64,000 bases of DNA from DATBLE01 sp963734065 (GTDB lineage: Bacteria; Actinomycetota; Thermoleophilia; Gaiellales; Gaiellaceae). Shown one piece after another: positions 38,246-46,071 of the stretch. Position numbers and translations under genes: made by a program. The stretch is taken from NCBI GenBank assembly GCA_963734065.1, contig CAVTFN010000005.1, forward strand, positions 186,001 through 250,000, given 5' to 3'. Under the pieces are notes generated by a model. It searched no databases and was not told where the DNA came from. It saw nothing but the letters and a program-made list of their open reading frames with translations. Each line of letters begins with the position of its first letter. The first letter of the stretch is position 1.

Positions 38246-38959
38246 TCAGCCCGACGTCTCACGCGAGCCAGCACCTTTGGAACGCAGCCAGTCGATCACG
38301 TTCTGCCGGCGAGTCCCGAGGCCAGTCGCGGCGTCCAACGCCGTTCCTTCCGCGTAGTCGGGAACCCAGTTGAGATCTGCTCCTGCGCTCAACAAGCGCT
38401 CTGCAGCGCGGCGTTGGCCCCCTGCGCAGGCGTGCCAGAACGCCTGCGAGATCTGCTCGGGGTCGATTCCCGGCCGCATGAGATCCTCCAGTTGATCCAG
38501 CATGCCGAGGGCGGCAGCCTGCCAGAGCTTGTCTACTCGGGCGCCTCGGGCGACCAGAAGGCGAGCCACGTGCCAGCAGCCGTAGCCGATCGCGTTGTCG
38601 AGTGGCGTCCCGATAGACCCGTCCGGCGTCTCGAGATCGGCGCCCCCTTCGATGAGTGCCAGCGCGACATCAACGTCGTCGCTGCTCGCTGTCCAGTGAA
38701 GTGGCGTCTCGCCGTGGTCGTCGTCGTCGCTCCTAACGTTCGGATTCGCTCCGGCCTCAACGAGCAACGCGACGACGGCAGGCCCGTTCGCGAAGTACCC
38801 CGGCCAGTCACTAACAATGTGAAGCGGAGTGCGACCTCCGGCGACCCCAAGCCGCAATCCGGCAAGCGCGGGTTCTGCTTCAACCAACGCTGCCAAGACA
38901 GCGACGTCACCGCCTCGGATGGCTGCGACGGCCGCTAGCGCGTCGCTGTCCTCGATCAC
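38246..38959 (-). CDS. Ankyrin-repeat protein
   Basis: 237 residues from GTG 38959 (weak Shine-Dalgarno; start uncertain). About five ankyrin units: GGRTPLHIVSDW, VALLVEAGANPNVRSD, GETPLHWTASSDDVDVALAL, GTPLDNAIGYGCWHVARLL and AAERLLSAGADLNWVPD. No signal peptide or toxin domain. Base composition is visibly less GC-rich than neighbours, and it is the only gene in the segment between the nitroreductase copies, suggesting acquisition. Confidence 0.8.
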   Translation of the reverse strand: MIEDSDALAAVAAIRGGDVAVLAALVEAEPALAGLRLGVAGGRTPLHIVSDWPGYFANGPAVVALLVEAGANPNVRSDDDDHGETPLHWTASSDDVDVALALIEGGADLETPDGSIGTPLDNAIGYGCWHVARLLVARGARVDKLWQAAALGMLDQLEDLMRPGIDPEQISQAFWHACAGGQRRAAERLLSAGADLNWVPDYAEGTALDAATGLGTRRQNVIDWLRSKGAGSRETSG

Positions 38960-39174
38960 AACACCCAGCGTACATCTACCCGATCGGCAGGATTCCCGGC
39001 CCGGCCTGAGCGCCATCTGCCAGGCGTCATCCCCACACGCTCGGGCATCCGACGTTCGCCTACCCCGGGTCAAGAACGTGCGCGGCAGCGAGCTTGAGAT
39101 CGAGTTCGAGTATGGCTGGCTTTCATCGTAGATCTGTGTCTGGCGTGCTCGATCCACCACTACCATTCCCGCCA

Positions 39175-39313
39175 ATGGACACGTTCCTCGCCATCGCGAG
39201 CAGGCGGGAAACTCGGGATTACTCCAACCAGCCGATCCCGGACGAGGTAACCCAGCTCATCCTCGATGCGGGACGCCTCGCAGGTAGTGCGCGCAACAGG
39301 CAGCCGTGGCGGT
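39175..39313 (+). repeat. Right copy of nitroreductase direct repeat
   Basis: 5' end of the intact nitroreductase. Codon choice here (GAGGTAACC, GGTAGTGCG) is less GC-biased than in the rest of the gene, as if this end arrived with the inserted segment while the 3' part is resident. Confidence 0.7.
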
Positions 39314-39675
39314 TCCTGATCGTCGAGGACGCGACAGCGCGGGCACGGCTCGCCGAGGCCATCTTCGAGCCGACCAACGTGCAGGGTGCGCAGCTGGTGG
39401 TCGCGATCGTCGGCCGCAGCGGCCTCGACACCGGCCGCTGCGCGCAGAACATGTTGCTCGCCGCGTGGAACGCCGGCGTCGGCTCGTGCCCGAACGGGCA
39501 ACGCGACCCGGAGGCGGCCCGCGCGGCGCTCGGGCTCGGCACCGACGAGGAAATCGCGATCGTGCTCACGTTCGGCTATCCGGCGCGGGAGCGGGATCCC
39601 GACCGCCGGACGGCCGAGGAGTGGAGCGCCCGCGCGGACCGCAAGCCGCTCGACGAGCTCGTCGAGCGGCTGTAG
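39175..39675 (+). CDS. Nitroreductase family protein
   Basis: 166 residues, flavin-dependent nitroreductase fold: the SRRETRDYSNQPIP FMN-phosphate arginines, AGRLAGSARNRQPWRFLIV, GRCAQNMLLAAWNAGVGSC and LTFGYPARER. Shorter than classical nitroreductases (about 200) but common for this subgroup. The gene looks mosaic: 5' end of lower GC, 3' part typical of the genome. Confidence 0.85.
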   Translation: MDTFLAIASRRETRDYSNQPIPDEVTQLILDAGRLAGSARNRQPWRFLIVEDATARARLAEAIFEPTNVQGAQLVVAIVGRSGLDTGRCAQNMLLAAWNAGVGSCPNGQRDPEAARAALGLGTDEEIAIVLTFGYPARERDPDRRTAEEWSARADRKPLDELVERL

Positions 39676-39723
39676 GCGGCTCGGGCGCGCCGACCGGCCG
39701 CGTCCCTTCAGGACACGGCCGGA

Positions 39724-39993
39724 GGACTGTCCCCGGGACGAGCGCTTCGGGGAAAGAGCAGTGGACATCGCCGCCGAAACCGTGGACAACCGCGCCTGCC
39801 CCTGTCTCCTTCGGGCCAATCGCCCCGCCCATTCCAGCCGAGTCCCAGGGACTGTCCCTGGTGAACGGCCCTTCCTCGGCTGCGCAGGGCGCTGTCTTAG
39901 GGTCTGACCCCGAAGGGGTCTGACCCTGAAGGCTGAGCTCGCTGCGGTTTCTTTGGGGACAGTCCCTCCGGGGACAGTCCCTAATCGGTGGCG
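39724..39993. repeat. REP-like palindromic repeat patch
   Basis: In about 270 non-coding bases between the nitroreductase and the oxidoreductase, GGGACTGTCCC/GGGACAGTCCC palindromes occur near 39724, 39848, 39957 and 39971, and GGGTCTGACCC occurs twice at 39900 and 39916 as a 16-bp tandem. Units sit in alternating orientation with short spacers, like REP/BIME elements spread by REP-associated tyrosine transposases. None is seen elsewhere in the window. No gene is present in this interval. Confidence 0.75.
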
Positions 39994-39998
39994 CGTCC

Positions 39999-40955
39999 CT
40001 AGACGGTGAGAACGAGCTTGCCGAAATGCTCGCCGGCTGCCATCCGGTCGTGCGCAGCCTCCGCGTCCGCCAGCGGGCGGACGCTGTCGATCACCGGGCG
40101 CCAGGCGCCGCCCTCGACCATCCGCAGCAGCCCGGCGAAGTCGCGGGCGGAGCCCATCGTCGTCCCACGGATCGACTGCCAGTTGAGGTAGAGCGCCCGC
40201 ACGTCGACCGTCACCTCCGTCCCGCCGGTGCCGCCGAAGACGACCAGCCGTCCGCCGCGCCGCAACGCCTTCGCCGACTCGCGCCACGTCGAGCCGACCG
40301 AGTCGAGCACGACGTCCACCGGCCCGGCCGCCTCGGCCCAGCCGTCCTCCGTGTAGAGGACGCCGCCCTCCGCGCCGAGCTCCTTCGCCCGGTCGATCTT
40401 CTCCTGGCTCGACGACGTCACCAGCACCCGACAGCCCGCCTGGAACGCGAGCGACACGGCCATCGTCGACACCCCGCTGCCTGCGCCGAGGATCAGCACG
40501 CTCTCGCCGTCAACCAGCCCGCCCACCTCGAACAGGGCCCGGTAGGCGGTCAGCGCCGCCAGCGGGAACGCGGCCGCCTCCTCCCACGAGAAGCGGGCCG
40601 GCTTGGGGAAGACGTTCTCGGCAGGCACCTTCACCAGCTCCGCGTAGGTGCCGTCGTCAGGCCCGCCGAGGATCCGCCAGTCGGGCCCGGCCGCGTCCTC
40701 ACGCGGCCCCCAGGCGAGCCCCGAGTAGATCACGACCTCCTCGCCGGTGTCGCGGCGCACGCCGGCGCCGTCGGAGCCGGGGATCAGCGGCAGGTCGAAC
40801 CGGTAGGCCGGCCCGGGCGGGTTGCGGACGAGCAGGTCGCGACGGTTGACCGCCGCGGCACGCAGCTCGACGACGACCTCGCCCGGCCCCGCAACGGGAT
40901 CGGGCGCCGCCTCATAGCGAAGCTCGCCCCCCTCGTGAACCCGGACCGCGCGCAC
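39999..40955 (-). CDS. Zinc-independent MDR oxidoreductase (quinone reductase-like)
   Basis: 318 residues from GTG 40955. GroES-like N-domain (NRRDLLVRNPPGPAYRFDLP, IPGSDGAGV) and Rossmann domain LILGAGSGVSTMAVSLAFQAG, ending AHDRMAAGEHFGKLVLTV. Lacks the Cys ligands of zinc alcohol dehydrogenases. NADPH-dependent reduction of quinones or enones is expected. Last gene of the minus-strand run, 10 bp after the ligase fragment. Confidence 0.85.
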   Translation of the reverse strand: MRAVRVHEGGELRYEAAPDPVAGPGEVVVELRAAAVNRRDLLVRNPPGPAYRFDLPLIPGSDGAGVRRDTGEEVVIYSGLAWGPREDAAGPDWRILGGPDDGTYAELVKVPAENVFPKPARFSWEEAAAFPLAALTAYRALFEVGGLVDGESVLILGAGSGVSTMAVSLAFQAGCRVLVTSSSQEKIDRAKELGAEGGVLYTEDGWAEAAGPVDVVLDSVGSTWRESAKALRRGGRLVVFGGTGGTEVTVDVRALYLNWQSIRGTTMGSARDFAGLLRMVEGGAWRPVIDSVRPLADAEAAHDRMAAGEHFGKLVLTV

Positions 40956-40965
40956 GCGGAAGATC

Positions 40966-41535
40966 CTACGCTGCCGCCTCCCGCACGGTCTTGACCACCT
41001 TCACCTTCATCGACCCCGGCTCGCGCTCGATCTCCGCGACCGGCTGGACCACGATCGGCGGCGGAATCGCGCCCGCGGCCTCGAGCGCCACCTTTATTCC
41101 GGAGCGGACGCGCTCGACCGTCTCGACCGACGCATCCGGCCGCAGGACGATCCGGACCGCCAGCCGCGTCGGCTCGTGGACGACCTGGTACTGGACGACG
41201 TCGGGCAGGTCGAGGAACGGTGCGCGCAGCCTGTACGGAAGGACGAGGGCCTCGCCGCCGCCCGGCTTCGGCAACCTTAGGAGGTCGTCGTTACGCCCGT
41301 CGACCCGCTCGATCCGGAGGTAGGGCCGGCCTGCAGCGTTGCCGGCGGCGAGCGTGACGCTGTCGGACAGCTCGTAGCGGATCAGCGGCAGCGCGCGCCC
41401 GATCAGGCTCGTGAGCAGGACGCGGTAGCCCGGGACGCCCGGCGGCACCGGTCGATCGTGCTCGTCCACCACCTCGAGCACGACGAGGTCGTCGCTGATC
41501 TCGAGGCCCGGCCCGTCCGGCGAATCCGAGGCCAT
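40966..41535 (-). pseudogene. PaaK-like AMP-forming CoA ligase, C-terminal part
   Basis: 189 residues of the C-terminal half of a phenylacetate-CoA-ligase-like enzyme: LEISDDLVVLEVVDEHDRPV, LIGRALPLIRYELSDSVTLA, RIERVDGRNDDLLRL, ending GSMKVKVVKTVREAAA. The central adenylation region with the YGATE-type motif (about 100-120 residues) is missing between this and the N-terminal part, which ends 2 bp upstream in another frame. The ATG at 41535 is therefore probably not a real start. Confidence 0.75.
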
Positions 41536-41537
41536 GA

Positions 41538-42053
41538 TCAGGTGCCGAACGCAGTGAACAGCTTCTGCGTGATGTGCAGCGGCGTGGGCGCGCCGATCCC
41601 GACGAGCCGAGTGCCCTCGTGGAGCCCGTGCCGGTGCCGCACGCGCCAGGAGGCGGCCAGCCAGCAGCGGAACTCGGCGCTGGATTGCGGAAAGATGCCC
41701 CGCCGGCCGGTCGTCCCCGACGTCGAGAAGACGTGGAACTCGCCCGCGAACAGGGCGCTGGGGTCGCCGCCCGTCGCGTGCGCCTCGAGCGCCGCCAGCC
41801 GCAGGCGGGGATCTGCGACCACCCGGTCGAACTGCTCCATCAGGGTCTGCTTCGAGAGCGCCGGCAGCTCGTCCAGGCGAACGTCCACGGCGAGGGCGTC
41901 ACGGCCCAGCGTCTCGCGGTAGTAGGGCGACGACTCGACCGCGTGGCCGATCAGCTCGCGCAGCCGGTCGCGCTGGTACGCGAGCAGCTGCTCGCGCGGC
42001 CAGTCGTCGTGGGCGAGCAGCCCGTCGGTCGCCGTAGGTGGGGATGCGGTCAC
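41538..42053 (-). pseudogene. PaaK-like AMP-forming CoA ligase, N-terminal part
   Basis: 171 residues from GTG 42053, which overlaps the tetR stop by 4 bp. DWPREQLLAYQRDRLRELIG, VESSPYYRETLG, LPALSKQTLMEQFD and the P-loop FSTSGTTGRRGIF are all normal for the family, but the frame stops at FTAFGT before the middle domain. Either an internal deletion of roughly 330 bp with frameshift in the organism, or an assembly deletion. Confidence 0.75.
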
Positions 42054-42694
42054 GGCCACGACTGCTCCTCCTCTCGCTGCTTCTGCTTCGTCAGCCCGCG
42101 GATGTACGCGACGTGCATCTCCTCGAAGGCCTCGACCGACAGCTCGGGGTCGAGCAGCTGCTCGACCGCCAGGCCGCGGTTGAGCGCGCCCGAGCCTCGG
42201 ACGAGCTCCGTGATCGGAACCGTGTACTCGACCCCGTGCCGCTCGGCGAGCTGCTCGACGAGCTCGACGATCCGGTCGAGCCCGCGCCGGCGGACCTCCT
42301 TGACCGCCTCGCGCAGGTGCTCGTGCCTCGAGGCGTGGGCCATGAACTCGATCACGAGGCGCGACCATTCCGGCTCGCGCTCGTTCGCGTCGTGCCAGTA
42401 GCGGGCGACGGCGCGGTAGGCGTCCTCGACGCTGTCGGTGGTGAAGATCAGCCGCTCGTACGCGTCCGCGCGGTCGCGGAAGTGCTCCTCGAACACCGCG
42501 ACCAGGGCGTCGTCCTTGCTCGCGAAGTTGGAGTAGAAGGCGCCCTTCGTGTAGCCCGCGTCCTCGGCGATGGCGTCGAGCGACGCGGCGTGGAAGCCGT
42601 CGCGGAGGAACGCCCGGCGGGCTGCGGCGAGCAGGTCGGCGCGGGTCTGCTCGCGTCGCTCCTGCCGGCCCAGCCGGTTCGAGGTCACTGACAT
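42050..42694 (-). CDS. TetR-family repressor
   Basis: 214 residues from ATG 42694; two further in-frame ATG at 42709 and 42733 would place the operator inside the gene. HTH RADLLAAARRAFLRDGFHAA, SLDAIAEDAGYTKGAFYSNF, then a large ligand domain. The palindrome at 42692-42723 covers its start, so it is self-regulated, and it is coupled to the ligase gene. It probably senses the ligase substrate or CoA ester. Confidence 0.9.
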   Translation of the reverse strand: MSVTSNRLGRQERREQTRADLLAAARRAFLRDGFHAASLDAIAEDAGYTKGAFYSNFASKDDALVAVFEEHFRDRADAYERLIFTTDSVEDAYRAVARYWHDANEREPEWSRLVIEFMAHASRHEHLREAVKEVRRRGLDRIVELVEQLAERHGVEYTVPITELVRGSGALNRGLAVEQLLDPELSVEAFEEMHVAYIRGLTKQKQREEEQSWP

Positions 42695-42723
42695 ACCGCC
42701 GGTATTCATATACCGGCGGTATG
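42692..42723. promoter_or_regulatory. 32-bp palindromic TetR operator
   Basis: Perfect 14-bp arms CATACCGCCGGTAT (42692-42705) and complement (42710-42723) with a 4-nt TCAT spacer, sitting on the tetR start codon and 18 bp beyond the cupin stop. Confidence 0.8.
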
Positions 42724-42740
42724 CGACTGTCAAGTACGGC

Positions 42741-43136
42741 TCAGCGCAGCGAAGCCCAGGGCTCCTCGGCGGAGACGTCCACAGCGACGTACCCCCCGTC
42801 GGTCACCGGCGGCGCCAGGACCACCTGGAGCTCGACCGGCTCGTCGCCGTCGTTGTAGGTCGCGTGGACGACGTCCTTGTCGATGTAGACCGAGTCCCCG
42901 ACGTTCAGCTGCCGGCTCTCCTGCTCGAGGTACTGGGTGGCGATGCCGCGCTTGACGATGATCATCTCGTCCTGGTCGGGATGCTTGTGGAAGCCGTGGG
43001 CGAAGCCGGGGTCGAGCCGCACGTCCATCACCACGAAGGTCTCGCAGCCCGTCCCGGGCGGCGCGCACCGCATCCCCGCGCTGCCCCAGTCGAAGTCCTC
43101 CGTCGGCACCTCGCTCCCCATCACGAACCTGCTCAC
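42741..43136 (-). CDS. Small cupin-domain protein
   Basis: 131 residues from GTG 43136 (GTGA overlap with the upstream gene). Single cupin: GFHKHPDQDEMIIVKRGIA and LNVGDSVYIDKDVVHATYND, with His ligands HKH, E and the later H for a metal. Possible small-molecule isomerase, dioxygenase or sensor; it shares an operon with the UPF0261 pair. Confidence 0.85.
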   Translation of the reverse strand: MSRFVMGSEVPTEDFDWGSAGMRCAPPGTGCETFVVMDVRLDPGFAHGFHKHPDQDEMIIVKRGIATQYLEQESRQLNVGDSVYIDKDVVHATYNDGDEPVELQVVLAPPVTDGGYVAVDVSAEEPWASLR

Positions 43137-43966
43137 GCCACTCCTTCCGTCGAGATTGCCTTGAACCGTTTCATGTTCTCCGTCATCGCCGTCTCGGTCG
43201 GCAGCCGCTCCATGCTGGAGGCGCCGAAGAAGCCGACCACGCCGGTCGTCCGCTCGAGCACGTACGCCGCGTCGTCCGGCTCGGCGATCGGCCCGCCGTG
43301 GCACAGCACGATCACGTCGTCGCGCACGACCTTCGCCGCGTCGCACATGGCCTGGACCAGCTCGACCGACTCGTCCAGCGTCTTCGCCGTGGTCGCGCCG
43401 ATCGCCCCGCCGGTGGTCAGGCCCATGTGTGGCACGAGCACGTCCGCGCCGGCCTCCGTCATCGCCACCGCCTCCTCGGGGGTGAACACGTAGGGCGCGG
43501 TCAGCAGGTCGGCCTCGTGCGCGGCCCGGATCATCTCCACCTCGACGCCGTAGCCCATTCCGGTCTCCTCGAGCCCGATCCGGTGGTTGCCGTCGATCAG
43601 TCCGACCGTGGGGAAGTTCTGGACGCCCGAGAAGCCGATCCGCTTCAGCTCCTCGAGGAAGACCGGCATCAGCCGGAACGGGTCGGTGCCGCACACGCCC
43701 GCGAGCACGGGCGTCTCCTTGACCACCGGCAGCACCTCCGCGGCCATCTCGACCACGATCGCGTTCGCGTCGCCGTAGGGCATCAGCCCGGCCAGCGAGC
43801 CGCGGCCCGCCATCCGGTAGCGGCCGGAGTTGTAGATGATGATCAGGTCGCAGCCGCCGGCCTCGGCGCACTTGGCCGAGAGGCCCGTGCCCGCGCCGGC
43901 GCCGATGATCGGCTTGCCCGCGTCGATCTGCGTCCGTAGGCGCGCGAGCGCCTCAGCCCTGGTCAC
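43133..43966 (-). CDS. PEP-hydrolase-like TIM-barrel protein (PF09370-type)
   Basis: 277 residues from GTG 43966. GAGAGTGLSAKCAEAGGCDL, IYNSGRYRMAGRGSLAGLMP, FPTVGLIDGNHRIGLEETGM, VPHMGLTTGGAIGA and VLCHGGPIAEPDDAAYVL match the phosphoenolpyruvate-hydrolase-type family that pairs with UPF0261 proteins. The true reaction is not established. Overlaps UPF0261 by 14 bp. Confidence 0.82.
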   Translation of the reverse strand: MTRAEALARLRTQIDAGKPIIGAGAGTGLSAKCAEAGGCDLIIIYNSGRYRMAGRGSLAGLMPYGDANAIVVEMAAEVLPVVKETPVLAGVCGTDPFRLMPVFLEELKRIGFSGVQNFPTVGLIDGNHRIGLEETGMGYGVEVEMIRAAHEADLLTAPYVFTPEEAVAMTEAGADVLVPHMGLTTGGAIGATTAKTLDESVELVQAMCDAAKVVRDDVIVLCHGGPIAEPDDAAYVLERTTGVVGFFGASSMERLPTETAMTENMKRFKAISTEGVA

Positions 43967-45164
43967 GGACCATCTCGTCGAGCCGGTTCGCCATCGCGTC
44001 GGCGAACGCCGGATCGTTCACATCGAGGTCGAGCTCGTGCAGCTCGACGTTCTCGCCCAGGCCCTCCCGCAGCGCCGAGAACAGCGCCTCGTCGGCGGCC
44101 GGGTCGTGGAACGGCCCGCCCTCGGTGGCGATCATCGAGACGCCCTTCAGCGGCACGAACAGCGCGGTCGGGCCGGTCGCCGCGGAGAGCTTGCGGGCGA
44201 TCTGCCCGCCGAGCTCCGCGCACTCCTCCGGCGTCGTCCGCATCAGGGTCACCGTCGGGTTGTGGACGTAGATGTTGCGATCCTCGAACTGCGGCGGCAC
44301 GGTCTCGCGCGGGCCGAAGTTGACCATGTCGAGCGCACCGAGCGAGACGACCTGCGGCAGCCCGAGCTCACCGGCCGCCTCGAGACGGTCCGGCCCGGCC
44401 GAGAGCACGCCGCCGACCAGCTCGTCCGCCAGCTCGGTCGTGGTCAGGTCGAGCACGCCGGCGAGGAAGCCGCCGCGGGCCAGAGCCTCCATCGACTGCC
44501 CGCCGGTGCCAGTGGCGTGGAAGACGAGCACCTCGTAGCCGAGCTCCTCCAGCCGCTCGCGGGCCCGCGTGACCGCCGGCGTGGTGACGCCGAACATCGT
44601 GGCGCCGATCAGAGGCCTCGCCTCCCCGCTCTCCGGGACGCTCACCTTCGCCATCCCGGCGATCGCGCCCGCGGCGTTGGAGAGGATCCGCTCCGAGATC
44701 CGGTTCAGACCGGAGATGTCCACGACCGAGTACGTCATCGAGACGTCGGTCGCGCCCATGTACGGCCGGGTGTCGCCGGAGGCGACGGTCGAGACGATCA
44801 GCTTCGGAACGCCGACCGGAAGCGCCCGCGCCGCAGCCGCGCCGATCGAGGAGTTGCCCGACCCGCCGACGCAGAGAAAGCCGTCCAGCCGCCCATCCGC
44901 ATGCAGGCGCCGTACGACCTCCGCCGCACCGCGGCACATCGCCTCGACCGCCGCGCCGCGGTCGCCGGCGTCGCGAAGCGCGGCGAGGTCGGCTCCGGCA
45001 GCACCGGCCACCTCCTCCTGCCCGACGCCCGCGTCGATCTGCGGCTCGAAGACGCCGGCGTCGACGAGCACCACGTCCACCCCTTGCTCGAGCAGCCGGT
45101 CGCGGAGATATCCGTACTCCGCGCCTTTCGTGTCCAGCGTGCCGAGGAGAACGACCGTCGCCAT
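43953..45164 (-). CDS. UPF0261 / Tm-1-like ATP-binding protein
   Basis: 403 residues: VVLLGTLDTKGAEYGYLRDR, CVGGSGNSSIGAAAARALPV, STVASGDTRPYMGATDVSM and LVFHATGTGGQSMEALARGG. Related to the N-terminal domain of the tomato Tm-1 protein; bacterial function unknown. Always seen with the TIM-barrel partner, as here. The start follows the propeller lipoprotein after 13 bp, tying it to the transporter operon. Confidence 0.88.
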   Translation of the reverse strand: MATVVLLGTLDTKGAEYGYLRDRLLEQGVDVVLVDAGVFEPQIDAGVGQEEVAGAAGADLAALRDAGDRGAAVEAMCRGAAEVVRRLHADGRLDGFLCVGGSGNSSIGAAAARALPVGVPKLIVSTVASGDTRPYMGATDVSMTYSVVDISGLNRISERILSNAAGAIAGMAKVSVPESGEARPLIGATMFGVTTPAVTRARERLEELGYEVLVFHATGTGGQSMEALARGGFLAGVLDLTTTELADELVGGVLSAGPDRLEAAGELGLPQVVSLGALDMVNFGPRETVPPQFEDRNIYVHNPTVTLMRTTPEECAELGGQIARKLSAATGPTALFVPLKGVSMIATEGGPFHDPAADEALFSALREGLGENVELHELDLDVNDPAFADAMANRLDEMVRDQG

Positions 45165-45177
45165 GCAGTTCGCGATC

Positions 45178-46071
45178 CTACTTCGACTCGGCCGGCCGCC
45201 AGGCCGGAGCCGAGTCGTTGTTCTCGCCCGAGGTGAGCTTCGTCTCCTTGCCGTTCGCGATCGTGACGAGCGCACCGTCCCTGGAGAACGTGATGCCGCT
45301 GCCGTCCGGCGTCCAGTCGGGCTGGATCGCGTCGATCGTCGAGGTCGTGACCCGCTTCGGCGTGCCGCCCGTGACGGGCACCGTGTAGATCTCGTTCTTC
45401 CCTCCGCCACCGCTGCTCTGGAAGGCGAGCGTCTTGCCGTCCGGTGACCACGCGGGGGCGGTGCTGACGTCGTGGAGGTCGGTGATGCGGCGGACGTTGG
45501 TGCCGTCGTCGTTCATCACGAAGATCTCCTTGATCGAGTACCCCGGCCGCCGGTAGTCGTAGGCGATCAGCCGCCCGTCGGGGCTGTAGGCCGGGTCGGC
45601 CGCCGCGCCGAAGCCCGAGCCGACACGCCTGGCCGCGCCGCCGCTCTCGCGCACCCGGTAGAGCGCGCCCTCGCGGGCGAACACGATCCAGCGGCCGTCG
45701 GGCGACCACGAAGGGTGCTCGTCGCTGTGCTCCGTCTTCGTCACGGGGCGGGTGCCGGTCCCGTCGGCGTTCATGACGAAGACGTGCGTCCGGCCGTCGC
45801 GGTTCGACGTGAACGCGATCTCCTCGCCGTCCGGCGACCAGGCCGGCTCGTTCTGCCAGAACAGGCCCTCGGGCGTCGAGGGATCCGCCTGATGGTCGGT
45901 CAACCGGTAGGCGTGCTCGCCGTCGGCATCGGCGCCGTAGATCGCGTAGTCGCCTTCCTTGACGCTGACGAAGACGAGCGCCGGCGGGCCCTTCGGCCCG
46001 GACGAACCGCCGCAGCCCGCCGCGAGCAGGGCCGCCAGGGCGACGACCACGGCCGGGCGGCTCAGGGTCAA
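45178..46071 (-). CDS. TolB-like beta-propeller lipoprotein
   Basis: 297 residues from TTG 46071, overlapping the livF stop by 4 bp. Signal peptide VVVALAALLAAGCGG with a lipobox cysteine. Repeated PD40 blades: EPAWSPDGEEIAFTSNRDGR, HPSWSPDGRWIVFAREG, DPAYSPDGRLIAYDYRRPG, APAWSPDGKTLAFQSSG and QPDWTPDGSGITFSRDG. It may act as an accessory binding or scaffold protein on the outer membrane face, but that is inference from its operon position. Confidence 0.85.
   Translation of the reverse strand: MTLSRPAVVVALAALLAAGCGGSSGPKGPPALVFVSVKEGDYAIYGADADGEHAYRLTDHQADPSTPEGLFWQNEPAWSPDGEEIAFTSNRDGRTHVFVMNADGTGTRPVTKTEHSDEHPSWSPDGRWIVFAREGALYRVRESGGAARRVGSGFGAAADPAYSPDGRLIAYDYRRPGYSIKEIFVMNDDGTNVRRITDLHDVSTAPAWSPDGKTLAFQSSGGGGKNEIYTVPVTGGTPKRVTTSTIDAIQPDWTPDGSGITFSRDGALVTIANGKETKLTSGENNDSAPAWRPAESK

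Noticed and set aside
39724..39993. CRISPR array or stack of terminators
   Set aside because: Units are short palindromes in mixed orientation with irregular spacing; there are no equal-length spacers or cas genes.
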